Assembly: GCF_009389715.1 (NCBI RefSeq)
Contig: NW_024067666.1
Span: forward strand, 4,257,001 to 4,321,000
Origin: Phoenix dactylifera
Taxonomy: Eukaryota > Streptophyta > Magnoliopsida > Arecales > Arecaceae
Direction: 5' to 3'
DNA length: 64,000 bases
Position 1 is the stretch's first letter. Each line of letters starts with the position of its first letter. A program made the translations under genes and the position numbers. Positions 50,095 to 61,860 of the stretch are shown here, in pieces. A model generated the notes under the pieces. The model was not told the DNA's origin and did no database searches. It saw only the letters and a list, made by a program, of their open reading frames with translations.

Positions 50095-50225
50095 TCGAAA
50101 AATCCAATTCCTAGTTAAGGGGGATGGAGGGACCTTCCAGGTCAAGCATGTATACCGTGAAGCTAATAGGACTGCAGATTGGATGGCTGCTTATGTAGCC
50201 AAAAGTAAGAGTATATTTTTTAAAC
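50095..50225 (+). repeat. LINE RNase H 3' fragment A
   Basis: An open frame reads FQVKHVYREANRTADWMAAY and then VAKS, the terminal RNase H segment also seen at 4400-4470. It is followed by an A/T-rich end. No target-site duplication was found. Confidence 0.7.
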
Positions 50226-50529
50226 AAGATATATCAATGCTTTCTCTCATGTGATCATGGCTACCGATACTTTAATCCCGCTTGATCATGTTGATGTCGG
50301 CATGGAGCAGCACCAAGAGTAGTCTTGCCCCGAGGGCGAGGAGGAATGGATCAGAGAAGAGAGAGTCAATTACAATTTAATTACAAAAAAAACCTTGATT
50401 CTGGTGACGTCATTTAAGACTCTCCACTCCTCCTAGATCCGTGTTCAAGATTATGTACATGCTCAGGGACTCGGGAGCAAAGAGACAAAAAGAAAGCAAC
50501 TGGTACAAATTTGTAGACTTTTGAAACGT

Positions 50530-50700
50530 TGGTGAAGAGTTATGTTTAAAGAGAGCTGCAACCGACTGGATGGCTGCCTATGTGATTTACCACTCAGGAT
50601 ACATCTTCTGATCAGAAGAGAGGAGAGCTACCACATGCACTCCGCAAGTTAGTGTTTTTTGATTTTATTGAATGTATTTGTACACGTATTTTATGAAGAA
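50530..50700 (+). repeat. LINE RNase H 3' fragment B
   Basis: ATDWMAAYVIYHSGYIF is followed by EERRATTCTPQ and FFDFIECICTRIL, parallel to ADWMAAYVTSHTDS...LFSDFVGCTHIR at 4440-4580. It repeats the same LINE segment as fragment A, so these are two separate insertions rather than one split copy. Confidence 0.65.
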
Positions 50701-51347
50701 ACCGCTTCTGCATCAGTTTCCCAACGGAAGACCGGGACTTCTAGTACTCGAACGCGGTCCACACAACACTTTCTAGGAAGGTGCATGAGCCCATGATTAG
50801 AACTAGCTTCCATATGTCATGGGTTTCTCTTAGTCCTTCTAATGAGCTACACCTGGAACAAAATAAGTTGAAGGGAAGAAGGAAGAGGAAAATGTGCAAA
50901 ACGAGAAGAGAATTATGTCTTGATTGCTGCTGGTGTTTATTAATACCTTCCTTCCGAGCATTCTCCAGCCATATCATCTCAGCTCCTCGCAAAAAAGTGA
51001 TCGGTATATTCAATCTCTTAGCCTCATAATATGTTCTCTTTCTATCACTGCATAGTTTGAGCTTATAGCACAGTTCCATAATGTCTTGCGAATCCCTGGC
51101 AATATAATTTTTTGTTCGACATTAGTAGATTTTGTTAGTTGGCCACAGTTCTTAACAATCAAAAAAATTCAGGACTTGGGTGCTTAAATTAGCAAGATAG
51201 GCGCTTTTTTGTACTCAAAGAAGGAAAAAGCAAGATAAGAGCTAGTGGCTTGGGAACAGTTTCACGCTTCTACTGTTGTCTTTAATGTTGCTTTGCATTA
51301 TTGTTTTTATAACAAAAACTTGTATAATTCTGGAAGATGAGTATAAG

Positions 51348-53011
51348 ATGGAGATGGGAATGCTATCCTTCTCTGTTGTCCTGTTTGTTATGCTAGCTCA
51401 TGTGGATGCAAGGATTGAAGTCGAACCCATGTTTATGGATCAAGGTGAGTGCAAGTAAATCATCAAAAATCATCATTATAGATTTTATTGTTCTTCGATA
51501 TTAATCCAGTATTTGGCATGGCCGAATTCGCCATGAAGTAGGTGCTGCTGCTACTGTTAAGGGAAAAAATCAATGATTGCATGGATAAAATATTTCGCAT
51601 TCGAATTTAAAGCACACCTCCTTGATGAGACCTATGAAATCCTACTTGCCTTCAATCATAACTAGCAACTGACTTCTTCATAGGAAACAAGCTTTCTTCT
51701 ACCGAAGGCCGGTCACCAAATTCCATTTGCAATGCATGCCAGGAGGCTTCAAGAAAAGCTGAGAAAGCCTTGGGTGATCCAGAATTGTTTGGGTATGTTG
51801 ATATTCTCTCAAGTGAAGTTTGCCATATTCTGCCTTTTGATCTCAAAGCTAAGGTACAGACTTCCACAAAAATGGTTACTTCTCATTTTAGACATCATTT
51901 CACCAAACAGAGCTTGCTTTATCCTTGCAGTGTCTACAAAAGTCAGAGGCATATATCCATCAAACAACGCTGTCTTTGCAAGATCTTTTCCATGAAGAAA
52001 ATCTCTGCAACAGCACAGGATTATGTTTGGACGAGTCCCTGCTTTGTCGCATTTCATTAAACAAGTTTTCTTCTGAGGTAAATGAGCTTTTATCGATTGT
52101 AGTAACGATACAAACTGACATTTCTCCCATAGCATTCAAGCCATGCATCAATTCCGTTAAATGAATGTCTTGAACTGCTGCAGGTGATGCACATTTACAC
52201 ATTTTGTCTATTCAAAATAATATTTCCATTTACAGCAGGTGATGCAGTGAGGTAGCTGAATATTGTAGAAAATTACAAGTAGAAGCTCAGCTTATCATAT
52301 GGATTATTCTGTATTAGCAAATTACTGAACATTAAAATGCTTGCACACTTAGCATTAGCCAGGTTTTCCTCCCATCCTAGTTCTCGAAAATAAAATAAAG
52401 GATTCGAAATGAAATGAAATGCTTGCACACTGAACAACTAGTGGTAACAATACTATATCATTGTTCAACCCCAGTTCCATGATGTTGCATTGTTGTTGGG
52501 GTATTATTTAACACTGGTGAAGCTAAATCTCTGTTGTTTACCATCAGACAGAGGAGAACACTTGTTTAGCATGCCACAAAGCTGTCAAAAATCTTTTCAT
52601 TCAATTAAAGACTCCTAAGATGAGGGTAATCATATTGTGGATCGATGAAATACTATAGTATATATTTTATCCTCTTCTTCTGGTAACTATCGGTTTTATT
52701 TGCACTTCTAATTCAGATGAAGATAATGGAGACTCTTATTGAGAACTGCAAAGAAGCAGATGAGAATGAAGAGCAAGTAAGTATTTCATCTCTCTAAACA
52801 ATCACTGATGGCATGGTCTTCATCAGAATGTATGACAAAGAAAAAATGATGTATGACAGAAATAATGATCTATTATTATTAATTTATAATTTTGCAGTGC
52901 AAGCAAATTGTCTGCATGTATGTTCCCCTAATCCTGTCAAAACTTGACAAGCAGAAACCCAGTGACCGGTGCCGTCTGATGAATCTCTGTGATGAGGGGT
53001 TATCTCTGTGA
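51348..53011 (+). CDS. Secreted/vacuolar saposin B-domain protein (prosaposin-like)
   Basis: Six exons with matching phases: 51348-51444, 51684-51853, 51931-52077, 52548-52625, 52717-52776, 52898-53011; 666 bases, 221 residues. An N-terminal signal peptide (MLSFSVVLFVMLAHVDA) is followed by two saposin-B folds. The first starts SICNACQEASRKAEKAL and contains SSEVCHILP and NLCNSTGLC; the second starts NTCLACHKAVKNL and contains LIENCKEA, EQCKQIVCMYVPLI and CRLMNLC. The spacing of six cysteines per domain is typical for lipid-binding saposin-like proteins processed in the vacuole or secreted. The ATG at 51348 is chosen because the hydrophobic signal follows at once; an in-frame ATG at 51276 would give a longer leader. 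Plant prosaposin functions are poorly defined. Confidence 0.85.
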
Positions 53012-54346
53012 AATGCCTGTCCAGTTAGCTAAGTGGTAGCTTTGCTTCTATTAGATGTGCTCAAAATAACCAAGAAAGGGGGACATTCTGGATCTTTGAG
53101 GATTGAATAATGTGATGTTCATGCATCATATGTCCAATGTTGCTAGGATTGGTGTGATCAGCCATGTGTTATTGCTTTTATGTCTGAAAAGCAGATGTAT
53201 ATTCTTCTTTCGGTATAAAAATTTTGTCCGAAGAACCTTTGAAAATCTTCTGCCGCAGTTGGCATCTGATCAAGCATTGCAATATATTGCTGCTACCTCA
53301 TCTAGTTGTCCAAAATGTAATTTGTTTACATAGTTAAAATGGTGTCTTTGTTATTATACAAGCCAGTTGTGAGATCATTATATTAATTGTTGTTCACTTG
53401 TTAATAGAATCATGTTGGTCAAAGGAGGGCTCAACTCCAAATAGTCTGCATAGAAGGTGAGCTCATCATCCATTTTCCCTGAACCCTAGCCGGTTTGCAG
53501 ATGAATTTCAGTACTTCACCTGATGCAGCAAGACCAAGTGTGATCTCTGTATAGAAAAATGTGGGACAACATACAAAAGGATGAAAAGGCTTTGCAAGGG
53601 GTAACATGGATGCATCCAACTAGATGCCTGCATGCAGGCCAGGTCATTTTTGGACATTACAAAATCATAAATCCTAAAATCACATCTCATTCATTCACCT
53701 GAATTGAGTCAATACCTACCCTGATATTAATTAGAGATCTAAGGTGGCACCCAAGATACTCCATGCCATCTCTTTTGTAACTACCAAGTTAATGTTCTAT
53801 TATCATGAATGCCTGTATTGAAATTTTATGTAGGTGCAAATATCTATTGTATGCATTTCCTAGAACAGTTCTCTTCTACTCAGCCGCATCATGTCGCTTT
53901 CTCTTGCATTCAGTTGGGGTAAGGGAAGGGCAGGAGAGTCTGGGTATGAGTAAAAAAAGGAATTAATGTCAATAACAGAGAAGATCGATGGACTATTTCT
54001 CAAAAAAATTACAGAGAAGAAGGAGAGAAGACTTGCCTTTCGGAAAGGGCACTTAACCTCTTTCAGTAGGAGATTAACACTGACAAACTCTTCTTTAAGC
54101 AATATGCCAAGTTAATATATGTTCACTTATTACCTTCTTTCTTCGGTTGTGAGGCGAAAGGTTAGAGTTTGACGATGCAAGAGACGTACGAGGAACAAGT
54201 AAAGTCAGTTGGAATAGGGTGTGGAAATGAAGAGTTCTGGTATTGGTGTTTATACAATACTTAAAGAAAACTAAAAGACAGGAGCTTATTGTTCCATGGA
54301 AGTGGTGGTGGAGACTGAAAGAATGCAGAAAATGGTGAATGAGAGA
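53012..54346. other. Spacer between saposin and EC1-like genes
   Basis: The first 300 bases are the probable 3' UTR of the saposin gene. The rest shows no gene or definable mobile element. Confidence 0.45.
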
Positions 54347-54451
54347 TCATTATCAAGAAGCAATTTTTAAACGTAAGAAGGTACAGGCTTGTTTGGTTGG
54401 TCCAAAAACTCCATAAACTGGTTGCAGTCTAATAAAGACTCCAGAATTCCA
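54347..54451 (+). repeat. 105-bp dispersed repeat, copy 2, upstream of EC1-like gene
   Basis: This is the second copy of the repeat at 47467-47571 in the same orientation, 281 bases before the EC1-like start codon and about 190 bases before its TATA box. Flanking sequences of the two copies are unrelated beyond the shared 105 bases. Confidence 0.9.
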
Positions 54452-54639
54452 TAACTCCATCCACGCTTCCAGCAATAATTTCAGTTTTTGTCAAACAGAG
54501 AGACATTACACTGTCTTGAATGGCAGTCCCAAACGATCCTACCATTTTGGCATTCCGAACGTCTCGCAACGTTAAGAGACTTTTCGCGTTCCCAAACTCT
54601 TCCTCTCCGACTCCAATTACCAACACTACTCCTCCCGTC

Positions 54640-54647
54640 TATAAATA
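54640..54647 (+). promoter_or_regulatory. TATA box of the EC1-like gene
   Basis: TATAAATA lies 92 bases before the ATG, so transcription would start near 54672 and give a 5' UTR of about 60 bases. This is a good match to the plant consensus. Confidence 0.7.
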
Positions 54648-54731
54648 TGCCCTGCCACAACCTTCCTTACCCTCACACCATCATATACGCCGCTCCCTTT
54701 GCTTGAAAAAGCTTTTAGGAGATCCACAAGC

Positions 54732-55175
54732 ATGTCGCCCGTTCAAAAGCTTGCCCTCTCGTTCATGATCGCATGCCTCGTTGGGCTTGCCAATGCCCGC
54801 GAGCTCTCCTCCGTGGAACCCGCCATTAGCCCTCTTGAGGCCCGGATCACCTCCAACGGGGGCCTAGTTGACTGCTGGAACGCACTGCTGGAGCTGAAAT
54901 CATGCACCGACGAGATCTTGCTCTTCTTCATGAACGGCGAGTCGTACCTGGGAGTCGACTGCTGCCGCGCCATCCAAGTCATCACCCGCCAGTGCTGGAC
55001 CACGATGCTCCAGTCCCTCGGCTTCACTCCCCAGGAGAGCGACGTTCTCAGAGGATACTGCGATGCCGAGGCCGCTCCTCCTCCTGTCGCCGTTGCGTCA
55101 CTGCGTCCCCACTCCACGACATCTCCCTCTGTGGCCGACGCCGCACTCGCGTTTGCCGGTCCGGAGGCGGCCTAG
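54732..55175 (+). CDS. EC1: Egg cell-secreted EC1-like peptide
   Basis: An intronless gene of 147 codons. A signal peptide (MSPVQKLALSFMIACLVGLANA) precedes a prolamin-like domain with six cysteines: DCWNALLELKSCTDEILLFF, MNGESYLGVDCCRAI, QCWTTMLQSLGF and GYCDAE. This is the EC1 signature. EC1 peptides are stored in the egg cell, released when sperm arrive, and make sperm competent for gamete fusion. The C-terminal 30 residues (APPPVAVASLRPHSTT...) are low-complexity and variable, as in other family members. An AATAAT signal near 55308 may serve polyadenylation. Strongly GC-rich relative to its flanks, usual for such monocot single-exon genes. Confidence 0.92.
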   Translation: MSPVQKLALSFMIACLVGLANARELSSVEPAISPLEARITSNGGLVDCWNALLELKSCTDEILLFFMNGESYLGVDCCRAIQVITRQCWTTMLQSLGFTPQESDVLRGYCDAEAAPPPVAVASLRPHSTTSPSVADAALAFAGPEAA

Positions 55176-56158
55176 CGCTTCCCTGGGCTTCCGTTTCCAC
55201 GAGCGATGGGGAGGGTCCTTCGATATCAGTCATACTTCTTTGTTTACTCTCATCATGTCCTGATGTTAAGAAGTTCTGCGTTGTCTACTGTTGTCATGGC
55301 TTCAATAATATAAATATGATCGATCCTCCTCTTTTTATCTATTAATCCTCTGTCTCTGCGACCCCTGGCTTCCGAATCCGGGTTAACAGCAAGCCTGGCG
55401 GATGTTGTCCATCAGGAGAAGGGGAAAAAAAAACTGACCTAAAGATTGGCATCTCATCGATCAAAAGGCGTCATCACTGGCATGCGGACGGGGGCGTGGA
55501 CGGCCACGGTAGTTAGCGAAGAGGCGGGACCCGTCCTCCCCCAGGACGGAGATTCATGAGCTCTGGCTTGGTTCCAAGAAACCCCATCGCCATCGGAGAC
55601 GCCGTCACCTGGATCCCTTTCGGCGGATTCCCTTCAGGAGACACGATCCCCGTAGGACTCGCCGCAGGATAACTCATGATAAGCTCGCTATACCCACCAG
55701 GCCACAACGGGTTCGGAGACCCAACCCGCGTTACCTGGTGGCTATGGACCTCGCCCCATGCACGCAAACCGCCGCGTCGGAATCGTGGGAGCGAGCAGCA
55801 GCTCGAGGCCGAGCTACGCACGCGGAAGGGAAGCCGCCCGCGATGGAACGGGGAGCGGAAGACTGAGCCTTGCTGCGAAGATGGCGGAAGCGGAGCACGT
55901 TCCACAGGGGAGGAACTGAAGCTGTGTGCATGGCCCGGGTCTCTCGTTTGCGTGGGACGAGGAGAAGAAATGCGTTCCCGCTTGTTTATTCTTGCCTTGG
56001 GTTTTTTTTTGATGAAAGTTCTTGCCTTGGGTTTGGGGACGGAGAGAGTGAAGTGTTGGTTTTCTTTTCTTCCCGTTTGTTTATTCTTGCCTTGGGTTAC
56101 TCTCACGCGAAGAGAGCTGTTCGCTGTTTTGCATGGCTTGCTTTAACTCACTGTTGAG
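55176..56158. other. GC-rich spacer with an unexplained open frame
   Basis: The EC1-like 3' UTR occupies the first 150-200 bases. The remainder is GC-rich. A minus-strand frame (56106-55513) ends with a protein-like stretch (SYPAASPTGIVSPEGNPP, MAMGFLGTKPELMNLRPGG), but I recognise no family. A word CTTGTTTATTCTTGCCTTGGG is partly repeated at about 55980, 56020 and 56080. It could be a remnant of the neighbouring fasciclin-like gene or an unrelated gene piece. Confidence 0.35.
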
Positions 56159-56199
56159 CTATTGAATAGCATTTCCTTTTCCTTCCCATCGACTTCTTC

Positions 56200-57010
56200 C
56201 TCTCTGATTGGGACCTAACAACTCATCGTCGTCCCTTCTGGGGGATACCCTCCCAGATGCATGATCTCCCCGGTAAATGGAGCCTCGACCGCCAAAGATA
56301 TCTCTCTGGGCGCGACTCCGGGCTCCATTGGCTGCTGGATTCCGTCCGGATAGGACGGGGGAACCACCGCTGGAAACGTGGTTCTTGATCCCGGATCGGC
56401 GCCTCCGGAAACATTGGGAAGAGCTCCGCGATTGGAGACGGCGCCGGAGCTGGCGTATCAGGGGGATCGGCGGACGGGTACGGAGCGAGATGGAGATCGG
56501 GCGGTCTTGGGGGAGGAACGGGTCTGCCAGAGGCCATGTGGCGGTGGAGGGCGAGGACGACGTTCCAGCCGTCGGCGTTCGGGGGCTGGCGGTGGCGGGC
56601 GATGGCGATGTCGCGGTGGGGAACGACGGTGGGGAGGGAGGTAGGGCGGGAAGGGGGATGCGGCGGAGGGCGACGTGGTCGCGGAGAGAGCGGACGTCGG
56701 CGGGGTCGGAGGCGCAAAGAGGACAAAGTCGGTGGGGGCGAATTGGGTGTGGGAGGAGTTGAGGCGGAGGAGTCAAAACGAAGGTCGGAGGCGGCGATGG
56801 CGTCGCCAAAGAACTGGTAATCGCACGACCGGAAGGCGGAGATGGTGGCGTCGAGCTCTCGATCGGAGATTCAGTCCCCCGGCGGGGTAATAGGGAGAGG
56901 AGGAGGACGGCGAGGAGGAGCGGGTTTGTGGTCGCCGTTGGTGAGGGAGAATGGGGGAAGAGAGAGAGAGAGAGAGGAGAGGAGAGTTCTTGGTTTCTGG
57001 GAGAAACATA
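56200..57010 (-). pseudogene. Fasciclin-like arabinogalactan protein (FLA19-21 type), frame-disrupted
   Basis: On the minus strand, pieces of one protein appear in changing frames: a hydrophobic leader (NPLLLAVLLLSLLP), then ISDRELDATISAFRSCDYQF and FGDAIAASDLRF, then LLRLNSSHTQFAPTDFVLFAPP in the next frame, DPADVRSLRDHVALRRIPLP in another, and RDIAIARHRQPPNADGWNVVLA in a further one. The order and wording match the single fasciclin domain of plant FLA19-21-type cell-surface proteins, with a proline-rich tail ending PRFQRWFP. At least three frame changes in about 500 bases rule out a functional copy as given. Alternatively, indel errors in this very GC-rich stretch have broken a real gene. 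Confidence 0.6.
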
Positions 57011-57160
57011 GATGCCGAGTCTATATGGGGTAATTTCTGGGGTCCACATACGGGGTATTTGCGGAATTGCCATTGAGCCGTTGGCGGGAATGACGCTCTG
57101 TTTTAATTTCTTTGATATTAGTCCCAATGGTTGAGACAAAACAGATGTTGTGCCCTTCAT

Positions 57161-57702
57161 TTCCTGTTGTTCTGTTGATTAGTGAGAATCATCGGAATCT
57201 CAATGGTGATTTGACCCGATAAAAACACAAATGATACGGATCCAACTCCTATAATTACAAGAGTTAATCATCTTTTCTTTACTTCGTATATTGATATTGA
57301 TTTTTACGTGGAACCCTTCAATTTTTTTTTTCGGGCGCGGGGGAGATTGAGTTGGAGTATGAAATGATAAACTTGAGTACCACCTTAAACAAAAAGAGAT
57401 CAAGAACCAAACATGATAACCACAGTGACTTCAGTGGAAAAGAGATCATATTATGCAGTACAAGTTTCGAACTCAATTCATTTACTAAAAGAAAAATTAC
57501 GCTGCAAATACTTACACCATGCTTTTTCTTTGAGAGAGAGGGAGAATACACCATGAATATTTTATCGTATCAAGCCAAATAAAAATAAAACTCATGACAA
57601 AAAAAAAAGAAGAGTGGCCAGAGATAGAGATGATATGGCCAACAGAATTTCAAACGCCCCGCCGTAAAAATGGATTGGAGCTCAAAGCTCAAGTAATCCA
57701 TA
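57161..57702. other. AT-rich spacer
   Basis: No gene or defined repeat. Small frames on both strands lack protein character. Confidence 0.45.
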
Positions 57703-58033
57703 TTATTTAGCCGCCAACATTTGTTGTTTCCTCCGAGGCTCCGAGTCCCCTGAATCCTTAAAAGATTTCTGTAAACCAGAGGAAAAGAGAAACCTCTTAT
57801 CATATAGATCACTGAAACAATGAAAGAAAACAACTAGCTAGAGATATTGCCTAAGATTACCTCACGCAGCTCGGCGAAGCTAACGGCATGGAATGTCACA
57901 GCGGCAGTTGCCACTGCTCCCGGAATGGGCAAAGCTATCCGGGCTGCACCTTTCATGCCATCCAAACTCTCTGAGCACCTTTTATGCCATCCAAACTCTC
58001 TGAGCATTTTGGAAGGGTGTACCTCATCGCTAC
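57703..58033 (-). CDS. Last two exons of an unrecognised gene (remnant or partial)
   Basis: Minus strand: exon 58033-57861 after a TTCACAG acceptor, ending GAG before GTAATC, then exon 57768-57703 after TTTACAG, ending in TAA. The phases agree (57 plus 21 codons). The protein reads SDEVHPSKMLREFGWHK, then GMKGAARIALPIPGAVATAA, VTFHAVSFAELRE and KSFKDSGDSEPRRKQQML. It has a possible membrane segment at ALPIPGAVATAAVTFHAV and a basic tail. I recognise no family. The first exon carries a 29-base tandem duplication (TGCTCAGAGAGTTTGGATGG...), which shifts the frame between its two halves. No earlier exon is visible before the PGK gene, so this may be a truncated duplicate. Confidence 0.4.
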
Positions 58034-58874
58034 CTGTGAACGCAGTGGTAACTCGTGACCCAAATATTTGATTGGCTATAAAAAAATCGTACATTATAGA
58101 GTAAATTATATTTGATTAAGCATCTTCTTTACGTGAAATATCTATTATATTCTTAATAAAGAAAGAGATCTTATCTATAAATTTTGATGGCTTAAAAAAA
58201 CTTTTATAAAAAAAAAATCTCAATTTCCAACCAATAAAAAAATAATTTTTCATGACCATCTTTGAGTTTTTTTTATAAAATATAAAAATCTTATTTCTAT
58301 CAAAATATTATTTTTTAATCTTTTTTATTTAAAAACTACAGCCAAATAGAAAGCCCTTCCTAGTTTTTCCAACCACCATAATTTTTTCCTTCTTTTCCCG
58401 TTCAAAATGCACTTACAGTTTCTTCTGTCCAAGACTCCAACCTACAATTCCTCTTAGCAAAGAGGGAAAGAAAGCAAAGAGAAGGGGAAAGAGGATGGCT
58501 TATCTACTCAACCAAACCTGATAAACTATGGAATTCTATTGACATGCAAGCCATCAGTGGTGAGACATGCCAATGCTGCAATTCGAATGGCGTCTACAAC
58601 CTTGACTTGTTACAAGAGGCGTACTGGAAAAAAAAAAAGGATACACTTCTAGTTTATGCTTTATTTCAACCATAAATTGGCAGCGCATCACAACAAAACA
58701 TCAGTGTAGGGGGGAAAATCCTCTCTTTTTTTGCCAATCCCTGAAACTCTACAAGAATTCGACATCTTGACTGATTCCACTTCTGGGTAAAACCCAGATG
58801 AAAGAGACCATAACATGGTTACGTTCTTTCAGAATCCAGAACAAAAGACAGCAGCTTCAGAATAAAACTAGGCC
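58034..58874. other. AT-rich spacer and PGK 3' flank
   Basis: 58100-58350 is very AT-rich with T-runs. The last 150-200 bases before 58875 are the likely PGK 3' UTR. No gene was recognised. Confidence 0.45.
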
Positions 58875-61697
58875 TCACACAGCAACAGGGACAGCTTCAT
58901 CAAGAGCCACAACTCCTGGAAGCTCCTTCCCTTCCAATAACTCCAAGCTGGCGCCACCACCCGTGGATATGTGGCTCATAACATCAGCTACTCCCACTTT
59001 CTCGACCGCTGCAACAGAGTCTCCACCTCCAATGATCGTCGTCACGCCCTTCCCACTAAGTTCTGCCAACTTCTTCGCAATTGCCTGCAAAATTAAGCCA
59101 TGTCAGCTAAGTTGCTTTCACATCCACCAACTGATACTGAATAAAAGAGAATACGACATACCTCCGTTCCAACTGCGAACTTATCAAATTCAAAAACGCC
59201 CATAGGACCATTCCAAATAACTGTCTTGGTTGTTTCCAGTGCATCACTGAATGATTTAACTGAATCTGGTCCGATATCCAGGCCCATCCAACCATCGAGA
59301 ATTGCAGTTGATGGCACAACCTGCACGACGAATCTTCATTCCTCGATCATCTCATTTCATATCTTTGATCTAATACAGTCTGTACCTTTGCGGAGACTTC
59401 TACTCAATTTTGTTACAGAATAATCTCCATGTTTGCGTGAAACCAAAAGGAACTAAAATGTTTAAAGGAGGTTCACCTCTAAGGTTTTTTCCAGGTTTGA
59501 AGGTTCTTCTGGCATGGCTCGACAATAAGCAGATAAGAAGGAAACTATGCTTCACTTTATGCCTTAAAGGAATATAGTGTTGTTGGAGCAATAAATATTA
59601 ATAGGACCCTAAAAATACAAACCTTGGTGTTGGCATCAGGAGCAAATTTGTCGGCAACAATAACATCAGTGGGCAACATAAGAGAGACCCCTCTTGATTT
59701 AGCCTTCGCAAGAAGCGATGTTGCAAGCTCTAGTTTGTCCTCCTCTACCAGGGAAGAACCCACTGAAAGTCCTTGTGCCTTGTAGAAGGTGAAGATCATT
59801 CCTCCACCCAGAAGAAGGACATCACATTTCTCCAACAACGATTCGATCACTCCAATCTTTGATGACACCTTTGAACCACCTACAATGGCAGCAAATGGCC
59901 TCTTTGGGTTTGCAACAGCACCAACAAGATAGTCAAGTTCCTGTAATTAGGCATGAAAATGTTTGGTTGGAAATTGACTTAAATTATAAGCAGAAAAATA
60001 GGAGAGGGGCAAGTCCAAGTGAATAATTCGAGAAGCAACACATAGTATCCAAGATGCTGTTACATGAGAACCTACAGAGGAACTCCCGTATGTTAAAATG
60101 CACCAGATGGAGATCAAACTGCCTCACTTTGGAATTTCTCAAAAAAAGAAAAAGCCTCGATTTGGATACGGTATGAGCTTTTTAAACACTCAGGAACCTC
60201 ACAAATCATCCATGCAATTATTCTCCACTCAAACCACAACTTTTAATGGAGCAACAACATATAAAAGCTAAATACCAACCTTCTGCAAAAGAAAACCAGA
60301 AACAGAGGGCTTCAAGAACTTGGTGACACCCTCTGTCGATGCATGCGCTCTATGTGCTGTTCCGAATGCATCATTCACATAAAGGTCTGCTAGGGATGCC
60401 AGCTTCTTCGCAAACTCTGGTTCATTCTTCTCTTCCTCCTTATAAAACCTTACATTTTCAAGAAGCAGAACACCACCTTCTGGAAGTGCAGCAACCATTT
60501 TCTCAACTTCTGGCCCAATGCAGTCATCAGCTTTCTCGACCTGTATGGTGCCCATAAGGAATCCAGAATAAGAACTGTCAATTAAATTACATCTGGGTGC
60601 AAAGATGAGCATACCTTGATGCCAAGGAGTTCAGATAGCCTAGGCACCAGAGGACTCAAGCTGTATTTTGGTGTGACCCCCTTTGGGCGTCCCTGTTCAG
60701 AAAAAAGAATCAATAGCCCCCTGCGACTAAAGAAAATAGAAAATAGAATACAACTCTAATGTTGTAACAATAATAATTTCGTGGGCATTCTTCCCTGTTC
60801 CATGAATTAAATTATACTAGATAGCACTGTAACTAAAAATCCCAACATAACTTCCAAGTATATGAAAACAAGCACATAAAAACCTGCACAGAATCTAGCT
60901 TGCAAGACACTCATTGACGTGAGGCCTTCTAACACAACAACAAAGATGGAGAAAATAGAGAAAAAAGGCTACCTCAATGAAATGATCGCGGTTTCGACAA
61001 CACTTCTACTCATTGGAACTATCAAAAAAATCAAAATCAATGCTTATATACATTAAAAAGGAATTTGATATTCTAATCTCAGCATAATTCGATAATGAAA
61101 GACATGAAAAATGAAATAACAATCAAAATTGAGACTTTTGTTGATAATTAGTACTATAATAAAAATTTTAAAAAAGAAAGAAGTAAAACAACCAGCAATT
61201 TCAGAAACATCAGGTGGAAAGCAAGTAGGAATCGAGAAGAGACTCACCAGATGACTGGAGAGGATGACTTTGGCCCCTTTCCCCATCAAGTGCTTGATGG
61301 TGGGCACGGCCGCCCGGATCCTAGTATCATCGGTGATATTCTGGTTCTCATCTAAGGGGACGTTGAGATCCGCCCTCACGAACACCCGCTTCCCCTTGAG
61401 GTCCGAGGCGGTGAGGTCCCCTACGCTCTTCTTCGCCATGGCCGCCACGCCCCTCGGCCCCCTCCCGCTTCGCCCCGCCACCGCCCGGATCCTCGCCGCC
61501 ACGTGGAGCGCCAGCAGCGGGTCCGCCGCCGCCCCGGTGAAGCCCAGCCGGCGGAACGGCGATCGGAGCGCGACGCCGCCGCGGGAGGCGAAGCCGGGGA
61601 GAACGACCGCCGCCGCCTGCTGCCGGGACGAGGACGAGGATGCGGAGGCGGAGGACGGGCGAAGAGAAAAGGAGGTGGGGCAGGCGGCGGAAGCCAT
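58875..61697 (-). CDS. PGK: Phosphoglycerate kinase, plastid-targeted
   Basis: Catalyses the reversible transfer of phosphate between 3-phosphoglycerate/ATP and 1,3-bisphosphoglycerate/ADP in the Calvin cycle in the stroma. Six exons on the minus strand with phase-0 junctions: 61697-61248, 60692-60615, 60540-60280, 59940-59623, 59320-59162, 59084-58875; 1476 bases, 491 residues, near the usual 480 of plant plastid forms. Residues 1 to about 85 are Ala/Ser/Arg-rich and fit a transit peptide; the mature part starts near [10 protein letters not shown]. Signatures: [20 protein letters not shown] (substrate loop), [80 protein letters not shown] and [15 protein letters not shown] (nucleotide binding). 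The ATG at 61697 is the first in-frame one. Confidence 0.96.
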
Positions 61698-61857
61698 CGT
61701 AGCTCTTAGCAATAGAAAGAGAGCTAAGAGAGAGTTCGAAGGGAAAGAAGAAATGGTCGAGGAGGGGTGTGATTAGTAGTAATGAAAAAAAAGGATATGT
61801 GGAGGAGGGGTTTGCGGGGATGGATATTTTCTTATCGCTGGGGAGAGGTGGAGATTC

Positions 61858-61860
<3 letters not shown>

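Noticed and set aside
50741-51079. Minus-strand 112-codon frame upstream of the saposin gene
   Set aside because: No recognisable domain, no supporting exon structure, and it lies in the probable promoter of the plus-strand gene.
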